Of a stretch of 64,000 bases of DNA, positions 17,175-26,289 are shown piece by piece. The stretch comes from Flavobacterium johnsoniae (lineage in GTDB: Bacteria; Bacteroidota; Bacteroidia; Flavobacteriales; Flavobacteriaceae), in contig NZ_MLFK01000006.1 of NCBI RefSeq assembly GCF_001879205.1, forward strand, positions 248,001-312,000, in the 5' to 3' direction. The notes under the pieces are model-generated. The model was not told the DNA's origin, did not search any database, and worked only from the letters and a program-made list of their open reading frames with translations. Position numbers and translations under genes: made by a program. Each line of letters starts with the position of its first letter. Position 1 is the stretch's first letter.

Positions 17175-19631
17175 ATGAAGAGAGAGAATAAGAAAATCTT
17201 GTTTTGGTTATGTATTGTTTTTGCCTGTTGTTTTTGCAGGAAAGGATATGCTCAAGATGTAGACCTGGAGAATTTTTATAAACCAAATTTTAAAGTAACA
17301 GGAAATATTAATGCAAATATGATGTATTATAATTCTAGTATGGAAAATTCGCGTGAACCTTTTACTTATTTGTTTTCAGGAAGTTTAAACATTAGTGCTT
17401 TTAATTTTAGCGTTCCGTTATTTTACAGCATTACCAATCAGGGAAATAACTTAGGCTACACAGCTCCATTTGATTTTAACAGATTAAGTATTATGCCAAA
17501 ATACAAATGGGTAAAAGCATATATAGGAAATGTGAGCATGACATTTTCACCTTATACATTAAGCGGTTATCCGTTTAAAGGTGTTGGGTTAGAACTTACA
17601 CCAAATGGCCCTTTTAAAGTAAGTTTAATGGGAGGACAGCTTCTTAAAGCAGTTTCAGAAGAAAAAGCTTTAGGAGGAGTTCCGGTATACCAGCGTTTTG
17701 GTTATGGGGCAAAAGTAGGTTTCGAGAAAGCACAATACAAATTAGGATGGATTGGTTTTTATGCCAAGGATGATGTTAATTCGTTAAACATGACTAATGA
17801 TAAAGGAGTTACACCAAAAGAAAACTTTGTAAACAGTTTACTTTTTAGTACCTCTTTAGTGAAAAATTTAAATTTAAATGTAGAGTATGCTTTATCGGTT
17901 TTAACAGATGATACTCGAAGTAAAGCTATTTCTGGAGGAGGTTTTCGGGATAAATTATTTTCAGGCAAAGAAAGTACAAGTTATATGAACGCCTTTAATG
18001 TTAATTTCGATTACAACATTCAAAAGAGTACGGTAGGATTAACATACGAACGCATTGATCCTAATTATGCTACATTGGGGGCTTTGTATTTTAACAATGA
18101 CTTAGAAAATATAGCACTGCGTTTTGCACGTCCTTTTTATCAGGATAGAATTACGGTGTCAACCAGTTTAGGATTTCAGAGAGATGATCTGGAAAAAGTA
18201 AAAAAACAGGATACTAAACGAGTAGTAGGTTCTATTAATATGAATTATAGAGTAACAGATCAATTTAATATTACCGGTAGTTATTCAAATTTTTCAACTT
18301 ATACTAATAAAAAATTAGATCAGTTTGAACTTATTAATAATCCAAATGTAGTGCAGTCAGATACTTTAGATTACAGACAATTGTCGCAAAATGCTAATGT
18401 AAATATGTCTTATGCTTTTGGAAAAAAGAGAAATCAAAATCTGAATTTTAATTACAGTATTGCGGGTCAGGCCAATGAACAAGGCGGTATTATTCGAAAA
18501 GGCCAGGCAAGTACAGTTCAAAATTATAATCTGGCGCATACAGTGAGTTTTTTGGCAACAAAAATTGCCTTAAACAGCTCGCTTAATTATACGAATAATC
18601 AGGTAAGCAGAAACAATAATTCTGCAATGGGAGCTTCGGTTGGGGCTTCAAAAAAGTTATTCAAAGACAAGCTGAATACCAATCTTGGGTTTCTGTATAA
18701 TAATTCGCAGGGAAACATGAATTCAAGTTCTGTGTTTGGAATTAAATTCAATAACAGTTATGTAATGCTCGAAAGACATAACTTTAGTCTGAACGTTATT
18801 TCAATGTTTAGAAGCAGTACCAATACTCAGAAATTTAATGATCTAACAGCAACCTTAAATTATTCCTGCTCGCTTGATAAAATCAAACTGCCAGCGAAAA
18901 AAGAACCTAAAAAAGAAAAAGAACCAGTTTTAAATCCTATTCTAAAAATAAATCATAAAGACAAGACTTACGAGGGTACAAGAGACGAAATTATAAAACA
19001 GCTTCAGGATCTTCAGCAGGCACTAAGTTCAATACCTAAGGAAGATTTTGATGATTTACAGGATCTGCTTACACTGACTACTTTAACGCCTGATGATGAT
19101 AGTTTTAAAGAAAAAGCGTTGAATTACCTAAAAGCATACGACTTAAATAATGACATCTTGGATAAATACAATAAGTATCTCCTTGAAACTGCAAAAAGTT
19201 TAAGAGAAGAAATGATTCGTAAAGATGAAGGCTTTGAAAATGATTATGTTATGGCTCTAGGAAGAGTGAATAAACATAAAATGCATGGCATAAATGAAAA
19301 GGATGTCACAGATAAAGTGAGTTACAATTCTTATTTAAAGCTGGTAGAACGTAAAAACAAAAAGTTACAACCTTTGTTAGTGCATCGATGGATGCTTAAC
19401 GAAATTGCGATACTTTCAAATACACCGGCAGATCAGATTTCGCAAAATGAAAATCTTTCGATTTTTAATAAACAAGAACTTGGACATTTCTTCAAAATGA
19501 TGAAAGAGAAAAAGGCGGAAACAGAAGTAATTGAAGAATTGAAAATCAAATTAATTCCATTTTATCATGATCTGGCTCTCAAAAATGTAAAAGATGATGA
19601 GGTTGATTTTAAATTTTTAAAAAATAATTAA
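17175..19631 (+). CDS. Outer-membrane beta-barrel protein with C-terminal helical domain
   Basis: The signal peptide ends GYAQ. Residues ~30-570 show alternating polar/aromatic strands and Asn/Gly turns typical of a large beta-barrel (many Y-N-F-N, G-L-x-Y-E-R strands). A Lys/Pro/Glu linker (KKEPKKEKEP) follows, then ~230 highly charged helical residues lacking strands. There is no TonB box or plug domain, so it is not a TonB-dependent receptor. A barrel with a soluble helical tail could be a pore or anchor with a periplasmic arm. I do not recognise the family. It lies between the PKD lipoprotein and the giant exported protein. Confidence 0.65.
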   Translation: MKRENKKILFWLCIVFACCFCRKGYAQDVDLENFYKPNFKVTGNINANMMYYNSSMENSREPFTYLFSGSLNISAFNFSVPLFYSITNQGNNLGYTAPFDFNRLSIMPKYKWVKAYIGNVSMTFSPYTLSGYPFKGVGLELTPNGPFKVSLMGGQLLKAVSEEKALGGVPVYQRFGYGAKVGFEKAQYKLGWIGFYAKDDVNSLNMTNDKGVTPKENFVNSLLFSTSLVKNLNLNVEYALSVLTDDTRSKAISGGGFRDKLFSGKESTSYMNAFNVNFDYNIQKSTVGLTYERIDPNYATLGALYFNNDLENIALRFARPFYQDRITVSTSLGFQRDDLEKVKKQDTKRVVGSINMNYRVTDQFNITGSYSNFSTYTNKKLDQFELINNPNVVQSDTLDYRQLSQNANVNMSYAFGKKRNQNLNFNYSIAGQANEQGGIIRKGQASTVQNYNLAHTVSFLATKIALNSSLNYTNNQVSRNNNSAMGASVGASKKLFKDKLNTNLGFLYNNSQGNMNSSSVFGIKFNNSYVMLERHNFSLNVISMFRSSTNTQKFNDLTATLNYSCSLDKIKLPAKKEPKKEKEPVLNPILKINHKDKTYEGTRDEIIKQLQDLQQALSSIPKEDFDDLQDLLTLTTLTPDDDSFKEKALNYLKAYDLNNDILDKYNKYLLETAKSLREEMIRKDEGFENDYVMALGRVNKHKMHGINEKDVTDKVSYNSYLKLVERKNKKLQPLLVHRWMLNEIAILSNTPADQISQNENLSIFNKQELGHFFKMMKEKKAETEVIEELKIKLIPFYHDLALKNVKDDEVDFKFLKNN

Positions 19632-19723
19632 GGATCAAAAAAATCCTCAGGCCTGAATAAGGAGTATAAAATATAAAAAAAGTTAGTATGCTTTATTTTT
19701 CAAAAAAACAGAATTATTTGCTT

Positions 19724-22700
19724 ATGAAAAAAAATTACAAAATACATTTCGCAGTGCTGCTTATCATGCTTTCGGTTGTTTTTTCTTATGGGCAGGATAT
19801 CGCTCCTCCAAAAGAATTAGGTGCAGCTTCCAGCTCTATCGAAAAGATTGAAGCATCTGACCGCTGGGTAGATAAATTTTCAAATCAGGATTTGGTAGAA
19901 CTGCCAATAGGTATTCGTAATACAGTAAATAATATTCAATATTCTATTGGAATCACTAAGGCGACTTTTTCTCCAGAGTATACTACTTTGACTGTTTTTT
20001 GTAGAGTTGATATTCCGCAGAAAGATAAAAACGGTCAGCCGATGCAGCTTTTCTTTGGTGCAGATAATGTTAAATTATCGCATCAGGGAGGTATTATGGG
20101 CGAAGCTAAATTAGTACTGCTGGGCAATGTAGATATTCCGTTTAGCGATAATAAATGGCAGCTTTCATTATATGGAGGTTTCGACATGGCAACCGGAAAT
20201 GTAAACGATCTGACCTATGTAAAAATTGACTGCGATGGATTTAAAGAAATGAAAGTTTCAGGTGCGGTAGAGTTCTCCAGAAATTTAATTTTACCAATAG
20301 ACCCATTAACCAAAACTGTTGATGAAACAAAAGCTACAATTCCAAAAACATATTATAACGGAAAAACTGTTCAAATACCCAATAGAGTTAGAGGAGAATT
20401 TAGTTTTACTGCCGGGAGCTGGAATGATATTTTAGTAAATGTAAGCTTGCAGCCATTTGTTTTGAAAGACAAACGAAACGGAAAAGATTTTGATGGTAAT
20501 TTTCAGTTTCTGGTAAATAATGCAGTATTAGATTTAAGTGATTTAAAAAATGATCCGGTAGTTGTTTTTCCTGAGTATTATACAAAAAATGCACTTTTAG
20601 TACCCAGCCAGGAAGCTTGGAAAGGCGTATTTGTCCAGACTTTCGATGTAGGGCTTCCAAAGGAATTTCAAACCACAGATACCGCATCAAGTAAAGAAAG
20701 ACTTCACTTAGGGGCGCAAAACCTGATTATTGATAAATTTGGGGTTTCGGGAACTTTTTATGCAGATAATGTCTTTCCATTAGACAGAGGAATAACAAGT
20801 CAGGAAAAATCGTGGGCCTATTCCTTAGATCATATTGATGTAACGATTGCAGCAAATACGTTTGTAAAAGCAAATTTAAAAGGACAGATCCTTTTGCCAA
20901 TAAGCAAAGCATCAACAGAGAAAAAAGAAACTCCAGCGGCTCCTGCAGGAAGTACACCACCTAAACAAACACAGACAAATAGAGCAGGTTTAGAGTATAA
21001 TGGGTTTATCTCAATGGAAGAACAGCAATTAGTTGTTATTACCAAAGATTCAATAGCCTTTGATATCTGGAAAGCAAAAGCCTTATTACTGCCTAATAGT
21101 TCTGTTGAGTTAAAATTAGTCAATGGACGTTTTTTACCCAAAGCAAACCTAAATGGTTCGGTTTCTTTTGGTACCAATAAAGGAGCTACAGATGATAAAG
21201 ATGTAGAAGGAAAACGCACAGTAGATTTTAAAGGTATTTCTTTTGAAAACCTGCAGTTGCAAACCGTTTCGCCTATTATTTCTGTTCGAAATATGGGATA
21301 TAAAGGCACAGTTGCCTTTGGTAATTTCCCTGTTTCCATTGGAAATATTAATGTTGCGATTAATGGAGATAATTCCCGAATCGATTTTGATCTGGGAATT
21401 AATTTGATGGAAAGTGTTGGTGCCGGAGCCACAGCCCGAATTGGAATAAAAGGCAAAATGTATGATGATGGATACAGGCAGCGAAGCCGATATGACGGCC
21501 TGGATTTATCGGCCATTAATATTGACTGTAAGTTTAGCGGGTTAACAATTAAAGGAGGTCTTATCCTAATGGAAAAAGATCCTGTGTACGGAAATGGATT
21601 CAATGCAGATCTTGAAGTCGATGTTGCTGGTGTTGTCAATGTAAAAGCAAAAGCTATTTTTGGACGTACGACCTTTAGATATTGGTATTTTGATGCCGCT
21701 GTTAAATGGCCGCCAACTCCCGCACCTTTCATGATTAATGGTTTTGGAGGAGGTGCTTATTATAAAATGCACCGAAATTCAGATATTGCTATCGGCGATT
21801 TTTCTCCATCAGGATTGAGTTATACTCCGGATGAAAAAATAAATCTGGGCGTTAAAGCTTTAATTTATTTTCACGTAGGTTCAGAAACAATCTGCGATGG
21901 TGAAGCAGGATTTGAAATCGCATTTAACTCAAAAGGAGGAATAAACAGATTGGCTATTTTTGGAAAAGCCAATGTTATGGCTAAAATTCCGGGACTTAAA
22001 AGTGTCACTGATTTAATGGGGAAAGTAGCATCGGATGTTACAGCAAAGAAAAGTTTCTTAGGAGTTACAGAAAGTGATCTTAAAGGTTCTTTTGCCAGTA
22101 AATATATTCCGGAAGCAAAAGAAGCAATTCCGGGAGATTTATCTGCTGCGGTAGGAATAAGAATGGCTGCAGCTATTGAATTTGATTTTGAAAACAAATC
22201 GCTGCATGCTACAACAGATGTTTATATCAATACACCAGGAAATTTCCTTTCAGGAACAGGACCGGGAGGGCGAGCAGTTTGGGGAGTTTTTCACAAAGAT
22301 CCAAAAGATTGGTACATGTACGTAGGAACGCCAGATGACAGATGCGGTATAAAAATTGGGGTAGCCGGAATGTACTTAAAAACAACAAGCTACTTTATGG
22401 CCGGAACAGTACTTCCGGGAAGTCCGCCTCCGCCTCCTCAAGTTGCACAGATTTTAGGTGTCGATTTAAAGGAGCTGGACTATATGCGTGATGAAAATGC
22501 ATTAGCAAATGGGGGAGGTTTAGCCTTTGGAGCCAGTTTGGATTTTGATACAGGAGATTTAAGTTTCTTGCTTTTTTACGCTCGTTTTCAGGCAGGAATG
22601 GGATTCGATATCATGCTTAAAGATTATCAGGAAGCAAGATGTTCTAATACAGGAGATCGTGTGGGTATAAACGGATGGTACGCTAACGGACAATCTTATG

Positions 22701-24379
22701 CTTACCTGCAGGGAGAATTAGGAATTAGAATTAAATTGTCATTCTTAAAACTAAAAGTGCCGATTATTTCTGGAGGTGCCGCTGTTTTATTACAGGCAAA
22801 ACTGCCAAATCCGGTTTGGATGAGAGGATATATGGCTGGAAACATGAATATATTGGGAGGATTAATAAAAGGGAAATTCCGATTTAAATTTGAATTAGGA
22901 GAAGAATGCCAGTTTGAAAATGCATCGCCATTAGGAGGTATTAAACTGATAACCGATGTAACACCAAAACAGAGCTCTGCAGATGTAGATGTTTTTGCCA
23001 TACCACAGGCCGCATTTTCAATGAAGGTTAACGAAGCTTTTGTAATTCCTGAAGATTCAGGAGATGTTACCTATAAAGTAATATTAGAAAAGTTTAAAGT
23101 ATTTGACGGAACAAAAGAAATTCCAGGTGTTTTTGAATGGAGTTCTTTGAAAGACAGAGTTAATTTTGTTTCAACTGATATTCTTCCTCCGCATAAAGAA
23201 TTAAAAGTTCAGGTTGAGGTAAGTTTCCAAAAAATGGTAAACGGTTCTTTTCAGCCTATAAAAGTAGATGGTAAAATAGCCACAGAATATGAAGAAAGAT
23301 TATTTACAACAGGAAGCGCTCCTAATCATATTCCGCTCACAAATATTAAATATTCGTATCCTGTAGTAGATCAAAAGTATTTTCTTGAAGAAGAATATCC
23401 AAAAGGATATATTCAGCTGAAAAGAGGACAGGACTATTTGTTTGAGGATGCGAGTTGGGAAACCAGTATTAAAATGGATCAGGACGGAACTTCAAATTCA
23501 AAAGCAGTAGCTTTTAATTATGATACAAGTTCAAATGAAGTATATTACAATTTGCCAAACATCGATCAGGAAAAGAAATATAATTTTTCAATCGTAAGTA
23601 ATTTGAAACAGCAATCGGCCACAAATGCGCCATCAAGTGTAAAAACAAATACAATTAATGATGAAGGAAATGATATTCAGATAAAAGAAAATCAGGCAGA
23701 TGCATTGTCGAAAGCAGAAGGAAGTATCGAACGTTTAACTTACTCATTTAATACAAGTAAATACAAAACTTTTGCTTCTAAAATGAATGCAATTAATACT
23801 CAGAGCTATAATTTTGGAGTCTTGTATTCAGATGTTATTTACTTAACCAATACAATTTCAAGTCAGGAAGCATTTGATATAGTCGAACTTAGAGGAGTAA
23901 ATTACAGTGATAGTAAAGCGATTGTAACAGCAGAATCTAAACTAAACGATCAATATTATACAACAGATATATTTCCTTATCTATATAAAGATTATCCTTT
24001 AAACGGTAATTTTTCTATAAGCAATAGAGATACAAGTGAGTTGGGAGTTATTCCGGCAAAAGCAATACCGCTTAATGCTTATTATATGACTAGTATAGAA
24101 AATGAAGTTAACCAGTCATGGACAAAAGAAAATTTTCCGTTTAAGTATAATTTACCGTTGCTTTATAAGCAGGATTGGATGGATTTAAACAATCAAATTG
24201 TAAACTCTTATGTAAACGGAGAAGCCGGAGTTGAAGTACTTGCCCAGCGATTTATAAACAGCAATTTCCTATTTATGCGATACGGAAATTATGAAATCGT
24301 AATGAAATATAATCTGCCGGGGAATAAACAGGCAAATGAGTTTGTTTATAAATTCAAAAACAATAATAATTTTAGGTAG
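19724..24379 (+). CDS. Giant exported beta-rich protein, unknown family (1551 aa)
   Basis: I chose the ATG at 19724 over the one at 19688. The later start gives a standard signal peptide (MKKNYKIHFAVLLIML...FSYGQ), while the earlier one adds 12 residues in front of it. The mature protein consists of long runs of amphipathic strands and Gly-rich turns. A central region (~600-1050) is rich in paired aromatics and contains a PPPPP linker. The last ~450 residues look like Ig-type or beta-sandwich modules. It has no T9SS sorting domain, TonB box or known enzymatic motif. It is the last gene of the rightward run and ends before a strong terminator. Its size, export and neighbours suggest an envelope scaffold. 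Function unknown. Confidence 0.65.
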   Translation: MKKNYKIHFAVLLIMLSVVFSYGQDIAPPKELGAASSSIEKIEASDRWVDKFSNQDLVELPIGIRNTVNNIQYSIGITKATFSPEYTTLTVFCRVDIPQKDKNGQPMQLFFGADNVKLSHQGGIMGEAKLVLLGNVDIPFSDNKWQLSLYGGFDMATGNVNDLTYVKIDCDGFKEMKVSGAVEFSRNLILPIDPLTKTVDETKATIPKTYYNGKTVQIPNRVRGEFSFTAGSWNDILVNVSLQPFVLKDKRNGKDFDGNFQFLVNNAVLDLSDLKNDPVVVFPEYYTKNALLVPSQEAWKGVFVQTFDVGLPKEFQTTDTASSKERLHLGAQNLIIDKFGVSGTFYADNVFPLDRGITSQEKSWAYSLDHIDVTIAANTFVKANLKGQILLPISKASTEKKETPAAPAGSTPPKQTQTNRAGLEYNGFISMEEQQLVVITKDSIAFDIWKAKALLLPNSSVELKLVNGRFLPKANLNGSVSFGTNKGATDDKDVEGKRTVDFKGISFENLQLQTVSPIISVRNMGYKGTVAFGNFPVSIGNINVAINGDNSRIDFDLGINLMESVGAGATARIGIKGKMYDDGYRQRSRYDGLDLSAINIDCKFSGLTIKGGLILMEKDPVYGNGFNADLEVDVAGVVNVKAKAIFGRTTFRYWYFDAAVKWPPTPAPFMINGFGGGAYYKMHRNSDIAIGDFSPSGLSYTPDEKINLGVKALIYFHVGSETICDGEAGFEIAFNSKGGINRLAIFGKANVMAKIPGLKSVTDLMGKVASDVTAKKSFLGVTESDLKGSFASKYIPEAKEAIPGDLSAAVGIRMAAAIEFDFENKSLHATTDVYINTPGNFLSGTGPGGRAVWGVFHKDPKDWYMYVGTPDDRCGIKIGVAGMYLKTTSYFMAGTVLPGSPPPPPQVAQILGVDLKELDYMRDENALANGGGLAFGASLDFDTGDLSFLLFYARFQAGMGFDIMLKDYQEARCSNTGDRVGINGWYANGQSYAYLQGELGIRIKLSFLKLKVPIISGGAAVLLQAKLPNPVWMRGYMAGNMNILGGLIKGKFRFKFELGEECQFENASPLGGIKLITDVTPKQSSADVDVFAIPQAAFSMKVNEAFVIPEDSGDVTYKVILEKFKVFDGTKEIPGVFEWSSLKDRVNFVSTDILPPHKELKVQVEVSFQKMVNGSFQPIKVDGKIATEYEERLFTTGSAPNHIPLTNIKYSYPVVDQKYFLEEEYPKGYIQLKRGQDYLFEDASWETSIKMDQDGTSNSKAVAFNYDTSSNEVYYNLPNIDQEKKYNFSIVSNLKQQSATNAPSSVKTNTINDEGNDIQIKENQADALSKAEGSIERLTYSFNTSKYKTFASKMNAINTQSYNFGVLYSDVIYLTNTISSQEAFDIVELRGVNYSDSKAIVTAESKLNDQYYTTDIFPYLYKDYPLNGNFSISNRDTSELGVIPAKAIPLNAYYMTSIENEVNQSWTKENFPFKYNLPLLYKQDWMDLNNQIVNSYVNGEAGVEVLAQRFINSNFLFMRYGNYEIVMKYNLPGNKQANEFVYKFKNNNNFR

Positions 24380-24408
24380 TCTAAAATTATTTAATGAAAT
24401 AAATATAA

Positions 24409-24450
24409 AAGGAAATGCTGCTTAATTTTAAGCAGCATTTCCTTTTTTTT
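24409..24450 (+). terminator. Strong rho-independent terminator of the toxin/envelope locus
   Basis: A near-perfect stem (ggaaatgctgctta with taagcagcatttcc) is followed by eight T. It lies 30 nt after the stop of the giant exported protein. Confidence 0.9.
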
Positions 24451-24512
24451 CTGTTTTTCTTTCTGAGTTTCTTAGTGAAATAAAACAATTAGTTGGTGTC
24501 AAATCCTAAATA

Positions 24513-24543
24513 AAAAAAGGCTTCAGATTTTCTGAAGCCTTTT
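24513..24543 (-). terminator. Terminator of the leftward exported ASKHA-fold gene
   Basis: Stem ggcttcaga / tctgaagcc lies between A and T runs, just beyond the stop at 24565 read leftward. It belongs to the hairpin family repeated through 24.5-40.6 kb. Confidence 0.85.
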
Positions 24544-24564
24544 AAGATTGTAAAAAGAGATGTC

Positions 24565-25659
24565 TTAAAAATTAGTATTTACTCTTTTAGAACGTTCTGC
24601 AATAAATGAGATAAGCCAGGTTACCTGTCCTTCTTTTACAAAGTAAATTTTCTTTGTTTCTAAATTTGGTATCGCTTCCAGACATGAAACAAGAATGTTG
24701 TTTGCAGAGATTAAGTATTTCTGTTCGTAAGTGCTTAAAACTCTCGCAGCTTCTGAATTAGTTTTTGAAAGAGCAGTAAATTTGCCGAAATTATTCTTTA
24801 GAATTGCATCATAATCTATAACATCCTGTAGAGTCAAAGCAATATAATGCTCTTTTACGTTTTCGTTATAAAATAAAGTTGAAAATGCCCACACAGCACC
24901 ACCTGATAAATATATTTTGTCTTTTTTGAATAAAAGAGGATTTTTTTCAAACAGGTCTTTTACTTTTTTACGCAGAACCGAGTTAAAATCAAAAGACTTT
25001 TCCTGATAAGTAGACATGTCATTTGCCTGAGATGGATTTAGAACCGTTTTTTGCACAGCATCAGTAAGTGTCATTGTACCAAAATCAAGCTCTAAAGGTA
25101 TGAACTCTAATTTATTGTCTTTAAGTTCATCAATGTAACCGCCTTTGGTGGTTTGAGCGCCAATGTCAAGAAGAAAAGCATTTGCATAATCAACAGGAGG
25201 TATAGCACCTTTAACTAACGTTTTAGGTTCTTCGTTAACATCAAGTATTTCAAGCTCTTTGTTGGTAAGAGAAGAAATTTTATTTTTTAAAACATCAATG
25301 TTGCGGGCAGATTGAAAAACGGGAGCAGCAACAATAAATATATTTTCTTCAAGAATTTTATATTCAGATCTTATTTTTTTTAATTGGTCAGCAACTATAA
25401 TACTTGCTTTGTTGATGTCTTCCTGAGGAAGCGCATTAGAAGCGGCAATATGATCAGCAAAAGGGATTCTTTCAGTCCAGAAAGAAAGAATTTTATAATC
25501 AGCTTTTTTGATATTACTTACATCAATAACTGAAACTTTTATTGCTCTTCTTCCAATTTCAATTCCGGCATAAATACTTTTTTGAGAATAAGAACTGATG
25601 GAAAATAATAAATTTAAAAGAATAAAAAATAGAATCTGGGGGTTGTGTTTTTTAAGCAT
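24565..25659 (-). CDS. Exported actin-like (Ppx/GppA-type) ATPase-fold protein
   Basis: The product is 364 residues with an N-terminal signal peptide (ILFFILLNLLFSISSYS, residues ~9-25). The three hallmarks of the actin/HSP70/sugar-kinase fold appear in order: phosphate-1-like AGIEIGRRAIKV (31-42), phosphate-2-like DIGAQTTKGG (165-174) and adenosine-type IYLSGGA (249-255). Spacing is closest to Ppx/GppA phosphatases, but the usual DIGGGSTE is replaced by DIGAQTT. Known members are cytoplasmic and use nucleotides or polyphosphate, so an exported copy is odd. It is transcribed alone towards a terminator, convergent with the toxin locus. The actual substrate is unknown. Confidence 0.65.
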   Translation of the reverse strand: MLKKHNPQILFFILLNLLFSISSYSQKSIYAGIEIGRRAIKVSVIDVSNIKKADYKILSFWTERIPFADHIAASNALPQEDINKASIIVADQLKKIRSEYKILEENIFIVAAPVFQSARNIDVLKNKISSLTNKELEILDVNEEPKTLVKGAIPPVDYANAFLLDIGAQTTKGGYIDELKDNKLEFIPLELDFGTMTLTDAVQKTVLNPSQANDMSTYQEKSFDFNSVLRKKVKDLFEKNPLLFKKDKIYLSGGAVWAFSTLFYNENVKEHYIALTLQDVIDYDAILKNNFGKFTALSKTNSEAARVLSTYEQKYLISANNILVSCLEAIPNLETKKIYFVKEGQVTWLISFIAERSKRVNTNF

Positions 25660-25779
25660 TGTGTTTAAATATGATTATAATATAATTTGTTTTTGGATAA
25701 AGACTTTAAGGTAACTTTGCGGTATTTATGTGAAAGTCATAATTTTGTATTGAAAATAATGGGTTTCAATATGAGATTG

Positions 25780-25809
25780 CAAATTTATAAAAACATTTAC
25801 TAATACAAA
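25780..25809 (-). promoter_or_regulatory. Promoter of the exported ASKHA-fold gene
   Basis: Read leftward, TTTG (25809-25806), an 18-nt spacer and TAAATTTG (25787-25780) match the Bacteroidota -33/-7 consensus. This predicts a 5' leader of about 110 nt before 25659. Confidence 0.6.
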
Positions 25810-25924
25810 CTCCGTTTACAGAAAACATATTAATTAATTTATTGTGCTGTATCTAAATTAATATTTCATTACAAAAGGCTTTTTGTTTTAGATTTTCCTT
25901 TCAATAAAATCAACTTAAAACTTT

Positions 25925-25958
25925 TATCATTTTGATAGTCAGGTGTATCATTTTGATA
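25925..25958. promoter_or_regulatory. Tandem palindromic operator-like 13-mers
   Basis: The 13-mer TATCATTTTGATA occurs at 25925-25937 and again at 25946-25958. Each is an inverted repeat (TATCA...TGATA), and the two are offset by exactly 21 bp, two helical turns. They lie upstream of both the leftward exported gene and the small ORF at 26091. No regulator gene is nearby. Confidence 0.5.
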
Positions 25959-26090
25959 GGAGGTTACGAGATAGATAGTAACTGTTTGTTTTTATTTTGT
26001 TGGTATTCATTTGTTTACGATGTCTTGCTTTATTTTGGCATACAGTTTGAATTTACAAATAAGAAAAAACGGTGAATTAAAATAAAAAGT

Positions 26091-26237
26091 ATGAAAGTAA
26101 ATAAAATAAGAAAAAAAGATAAAACGAAATTCGAAACAGCGGATAACTCGATTAAAATAAAAGATAGAATTGTTAACTCAATTGTATTTACTGTCGTTTT
26201 TTGTATTGCTATTTTTATAATTTCTCGAATAGTTTAG
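26091..26237 (+). CDS. Small single-pass membrane protein (48 aa)
   Basis: ATG at 26091 opens 48 codons: a Lys-rich N-terminal half and one hydrophobic helix (residues ~27-45, VNSIVFTVVFCIAIFIIS), ending RIV. A terminator follows 16 nt after the stop. The amphipathic layout (positive inside, one helix) and its own terminator favour a real gene. The family is unknown, and it is too short for certainty without conservation data. Confidence 0.4.
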   Translation: MKVNKIRKKDKTKFETADNSIKIKDRIVNSIVFTVVFCIAIFIISRIV

Positions 26238-26252
26238 GTTTTATATGAAATA

Positions 26253-26284
26253 AAAAAAGCTCCAGATTTCTCTGAAGCTTTTGT
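26253..26284 (-). terminator. Bidirectional terminator beside tRNA-fMet copy 1
   Basis: Hairpin agctccaga/tctgaagct with one C-A mismatch, between A7 and T4. It serves the leftward tRNA and probably the rightward small ORF. The same sequence recurs at 40594. Confidence 0.8.
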
Positions 26285-26289
26285 CTTAG

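Noticed and set aside
20830..21732. 300-codon open frame on the minus strand
   Set aside because: It lies wholly inside the giant exported protein gene. Its translation lacks a coherent fold or start context and is rich in Ser/Pro/Arg typical of antisense frames.
1..24379. Contractile injection system (T6SS/eCIS) or phage tail locus
   Set aside because: There is no sheath, tube, baseplate, VgrG/PAAR spike or AAA ATPase gene. The large proteins are signal-peptide exported and Ig- or barrel-like.
25694..25719. Rightward promoter-like TTTTTGG...TAACTTTG
   Set aside because: It lies inside the leader of a leftward gene, and the only rightward ORF begins ~370 nt later. A chance match is likely in AT-rich DNA.
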